NCBI GenBank assembly: GCA_022360315.1
Contig: JAKSDA010000027.1
Location: 1-64,000 of the forward strand
Reading direction: 5' to 3'
Source of the DNA: Pseudomonadota bacterium
GTDB taxonomy: Bacteria > Myxococcota_A > Polyangia > Haliangiales > Haliangiaceae
DNA length: 64,000 nt
Within the stretch, counting starts at the first letter, position 1. Every line of letters begins with the position of its first letter. Below are positions 62,115-64,000 of the stretch, in pieces. Both the position numbers and the translations under genes were made by a program. The notes below the pieces were generated by a model. That model made no database searches, had not been told where the DNA came from, and was given only the letters and a program-made list of their open reading frames with translations.

Positions 62115-63077
62115 ATGTTCGAGCCATTTGTCGATACCACGGCGCGCTCTCTGGCACCGTTTTTGAGCCGCTGGATCGCGCCGCCGGTCGTGGCTGAGCG
62201 GCTCGCCGAAGAGCTGGCCTCGTCTTTTGCCCTGCGCAGCGATCCGGCGTGGTGTGCCGAGGTCGCCGAGACCATGGCAAGCCACGGCCGACCGGACAGC
62301 GAATACTCGCTTCGCCAGCTCGATCTCGGATGGCACGGCCAGGTGATCGCGGGGATTCACTTTCTCGGTCTCGACCCGGCAAAGCCCTTTGTGGCCATAT
62401 ACGGGCAAAGCGAAGATCTATCCGGCCCCGGCCTGCAGTCGGCGGTCGATCGCTTGCTCGACCATTTCGGTCCGTTCCAGCCCGGCTCGGTGCGCCTCTT
62501 TGTGCCCGGGGTCGAGTCACTCGACGGTTTTCCGCCGGGGACAAGGCCCGACCAACGGCTGCTGGTCGGGCACCTGGCCGAGCTATGCAGCCTGCCGCGG
62601 CCGCCTCGCTTTGGCGATATCGAGTTGCGCGCGATGAGCGACCGCGGCTACGAGCGCTATCTGGCCGCCTGTGAGCAGCTTTTTGTCGATACTCCGGTCA
62701 TGCGCGAGATGCTGGAAATCGAGCCCCGGGACGGCCTGTCCAGCTGTCAGGCCTGCTTCGAGGGGTGGCTGACCGAATCTGTCGAGCCCGGTCGGCGAGG
62801 GGACGACGAGCAATCCTGGGCCGGCCTGATCGCAGCCCGGCACGACGCGGCCATGGGTATGACGGGCCACTGCATGATCGAAGAACTCCTCGCCCGATCG
62901 GTCCGCGGCCAGGGATTGGGCCCGGCGTTTCAGCGACATCTGATCGAGCGCATCGAGCCCCACGGTGACGGTCTATTGTGGGGAACGATCGACGCGCGCA
63001 ATCACCCATCTCGCAAGACCGCGGCCCGGGTCGGACGCCTCGACATCGGGGGCTGGATCTTCATTCCGCGCCAGTAG
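62115..63077 (+). CDS. GNAT-type N-acetyltransferase
   Basis: The protein has 320 residues from the ATG at 62115. The C-terminal half has a GNAT acetyl-CoA-binding signature, RGQGLGPAFQ, followed by the characteristic late Asn-containing segment (NHPSRKTAARVG) and a final beta-strand. The N-terminal half has no recognised motif and may be a second, degenerate GNAT lobe. The ATG at 62115 was preferred because the frame upstream loses coding character; starts further upstream are possible. Its 3' end overlaps the convergent lipoprotein gene by 17 bases. No link to the lipopeptide cluster is evident. Confidence 0.7.
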   Translation: MFEPFVDTTARSLAPFLSRWIAPPVVAERLAEELASSFALRSDPAWCAEVAETMASHGRPDSEYSLRQLDLGWHGQVIAGIHFLGLDPAKPFVAIYGQSEDLSGPGLQSAVDRLLDHFGPFQPGSVRLFVPGVESLDGFPPGTRPDQRLLVGHLAELCSLPRPPRFGDIELRAMSDRGYERYLAACEQLFVDTPVMREMLEIEPRDGLSSCQACFEGWLTESVEPGRRGDDEQSWAGLIAARHDAAMGMTGHCMIEELLARSVRGQGLGPAFQRHLIERIEPHGDGLLWGTIDARNHPSRKTAARVGRLDIGGWIFIPRQ

Positions 63078-63843
63078 AACTGCGACAAGGCACCGTGCCG
63101 GTATCGCTGGTGGCAGGCTGCCGGTCATTGCAGACCGCAAAGTCCGTGTTCTCGTCGGTGCCGTCCGCAGGTGGGTCGTGGCCGTCGGGTGCGTCATGGC
63201 CGTTGTATTCGAGAATCCTTCGGGCTCTGTCGCGCTGATGGTCGCCGAGAACGTCAAAGGCCCGATTCAGAGCAGCCGCGTTGTTGTCGATCTTCTTCTG
63301 CCGCAACTCTTGCTCGCGAACCATGATCTTGGCACGCATCTCTTGCCGATCGAGCCGGCTGGCCCCGGACCCGGGAGCGCCGCCCTTGCCGCCGCCGCCG
63401 CGCATACCCCCGTTCTTGCCGCCGCCGTGCATGCCCCCGCTCATGCCGCCAGCGCGCATGCCCCCGTTCATGCCGCCAGCGCGCATGCCCCCGTTCATGC
63501 CGCCAGCGCGCATGCCCCCGCTCATGCCGCCAGCGCGCATGCCCCCGCTCATGCCCTTTGGGGTCGATTCACGGCCCTTGCCGGCGGCTGTAAAAAGGCG
63601 CCTTTCCATCTGCGCCAGCTGGGCATCGAGCGGCTCGTTGAGGCGGGTGAGCTCTGCCTCCAGTTGGCGCAGAGCCTCGATTTGTCGGCCGGATAGCTCG
63701 AGTTCGGCCCGGTGCTCGATCAACAGCTCGACCGAGGTCGACGACGACGGCGGCAGCGGCGGCATGTCGCCCGGATCCGCGGCCAGGGTGTTTGTTGCGC
63801 CGGGACCACAAGCCACGGCGAGGAGTAAAAACAGAGCTCTCAT
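63061..63843 (-). CDS. Small lipoprotein/periplasmic protein with Gly-Met-rich repeats, possibly Spy/CpxP-like
   Basis: The protein has 260 residues from an ATG preceded by GGAGCC. A short hydrophobic N-terminus ends in LAVAC, a plausible lipobox, so export and lipid anchoring are likely. A helical segment with LSGRQIEALRQLEAEL recalls the LTxxQ-type helices of Spy/CpxP periplasmic proteins. The middle consists of nine-residue GGMRAGGMN-type repeats, followed by a second charged helical region (EMRAKIMVREQEL). A metal-binding or stress role is conceivable because of the many Met and His residues, but this is inference. It overlaps the upstream minus-strand gene by ATGA. Confidence 0.7.
   Translation of the reverse strand: MRALFLLLAVACGPGATNTLAADPGDMPPLPPSSSTSVELLIEHRAELELSGRQIEALRQLEAELTRLNEPLDAQLAQMERRLFTAAGKGRESTPKGMSGGMRAGGMSGGMRAGGMNGGMRAGGMNGGMRAGGMSGGMHGGGKNGGMRGGGGKGGAPGSGASRLDRQEMRAKIMVREQELRQKKIDNNAAALNRAFDVLGDHQRDRARRILEYNGHDAPDGHDPPADGTDENTDFAVCNDRQPATSDTGTVPCRSSTGAE
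63431..63555. repeat. Tandem 27-bp coding repeats
   Basis: Four consecutive 27-base units begin at 63431, 63458, 63485 and 63512, followed by a 17-base partial copy at 63539-63555. The copies differ only by a C/T in the cccccgYtc part. On the minus strand they encode the nine-residue unit GGMRAGGM(S/N) in the middle of the lipoprotein gene. Confidence 0.9.
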
Positions 63844-64000
63844 GGTTGCGGCTCCTTGTCCGGCACGTACTCGGGCACAGTCACCTCGATGGACATCTCC
63901 TGCTCCTCGGGGCTGGCCGCGACCGCGGCATCTTTGCAAAACACGGCGAGCCCCTGGGCCTCGCGGCCGAGGTAGTCAAAGGCGTCGCGACCGATGACCC
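63840..64000 (-). CDS. 3' end of an unidentified gene, truncated by the window edge
   Basis: The minus strand is open from the window end to a TGA at 63840-63842, which overlaps the ATG of the lipoprotein gene as ATGA. The 53 readable residues start VIGRDAFDYLGREAQG and end in an acidic, Pro-rich tail (VPEYVPDKEPQP). The ATGA overlap implies a shared operon with the lipoprotein. Too little is present for identification. Confidence 0.6.
   Translation of the reverse strand, partial: VIGRDAFDYLGREAQGLAVFCKDAAVAASPEEQEMSIEVTVPEYVPDKEPQP

Noticed and set aside
63431..63555. Short regularly repeated sequence, at first glance like a CRISPR array
   Set aside because: The 27-bp units are directly adjacent with no spacers and encode an in-frame peptide repeat.
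1..64000. tRNA, rRNA and attachment sites
   Set aside because: No clover-leaf, rRNA-like stretch or integrase/att arrangement was recognised on either strand.

Overview
The window is GC-rich DNA that is almost entirely one giant hybrid polyketide/non-ribosomal-peptide (PKS/NRPS) lipopeptide gene cluster (about 236-61440). A few unrelated small genes follow it on the right. The style suggests a myxobacterium or similar Gram-negative secondary-metabolite producer (phylum Myxococcota is my best guess, not proven): a fatty-acyl-AMP ligase loader, an embedded luciferase-like monooxygenase domain, megasynthases linked by ATGA overlaps, and a small lipoprotein gene with Gly/Met repeats. No rRNA, tRNA, CRISPR array or complete transposase gene was seen. 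The left edge carries a short element with perfect terminal inverted repeats.

First transcription unit (236-43012, + strand). Gene 1 is FAAL-ACP-KS-AT-(first half of DH). Gene 2 is luciferase-like monooxygenase-(second half of DH)-KR-ACP. Gene 3 is KS-AT-KR-ACP-KS-AT-ACP-aminotransferase-C-A-PCP-C. Then come a CmlA-type diiron hydroxylase, an NRPS (truncated C-like 'interface' domain-A-PCP-E), an NRPS (C-A-PCP-E-C-A-PCP-C), an O-carbamoyltransferase and an SGNH-hydrolase-like protein. A sulfotransferase-like gene lies on the minus strand (43057-44013).

Second transcription unit (44136-61440, + strand). It holds a second CmlA-type hydroxylase, the terminal NRPS (interface-A-PCP-C-A-PCP-E-C-A-PCP-TE), a stand-alone interface-A-PCP protein and a flavin-dependent halogenase-like enzyme.

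Reading the line colinearly: a fatty acid is adenylated and extended by three malonate units. It is reduced and possibly oxidised by the LLM domain, then aminated at the beta carbon. Seven amino acids follow, with E domains in modules 2, 3 and 6, and a thioesterase releases the product. The predicted chirality L-D-D-L-L-D-L together with a beta-amino fatty acid is the same ground plan as the Bacillus iturin/mycosubtilin family, here in a different gene organisation. CmlA-type hydroxylases are placed exactly at modules 2 and 5. The module 5 and 6 A-domains carry Asn-type codes, so beta-hydroxy-Asn at position 5 and D-Asn at position 6 are predicted. Carbamoylation, sulfation and halogenation are possible decorations.

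Right flank (61441-64000): a small holin-like membrane protein (-), a GNAT-type acetyltransferase (+), a lipoprotein with 27-bp coding repeats (-), and the 3' end of a gene overlapping that lipoprotein gene by ATGA (-).
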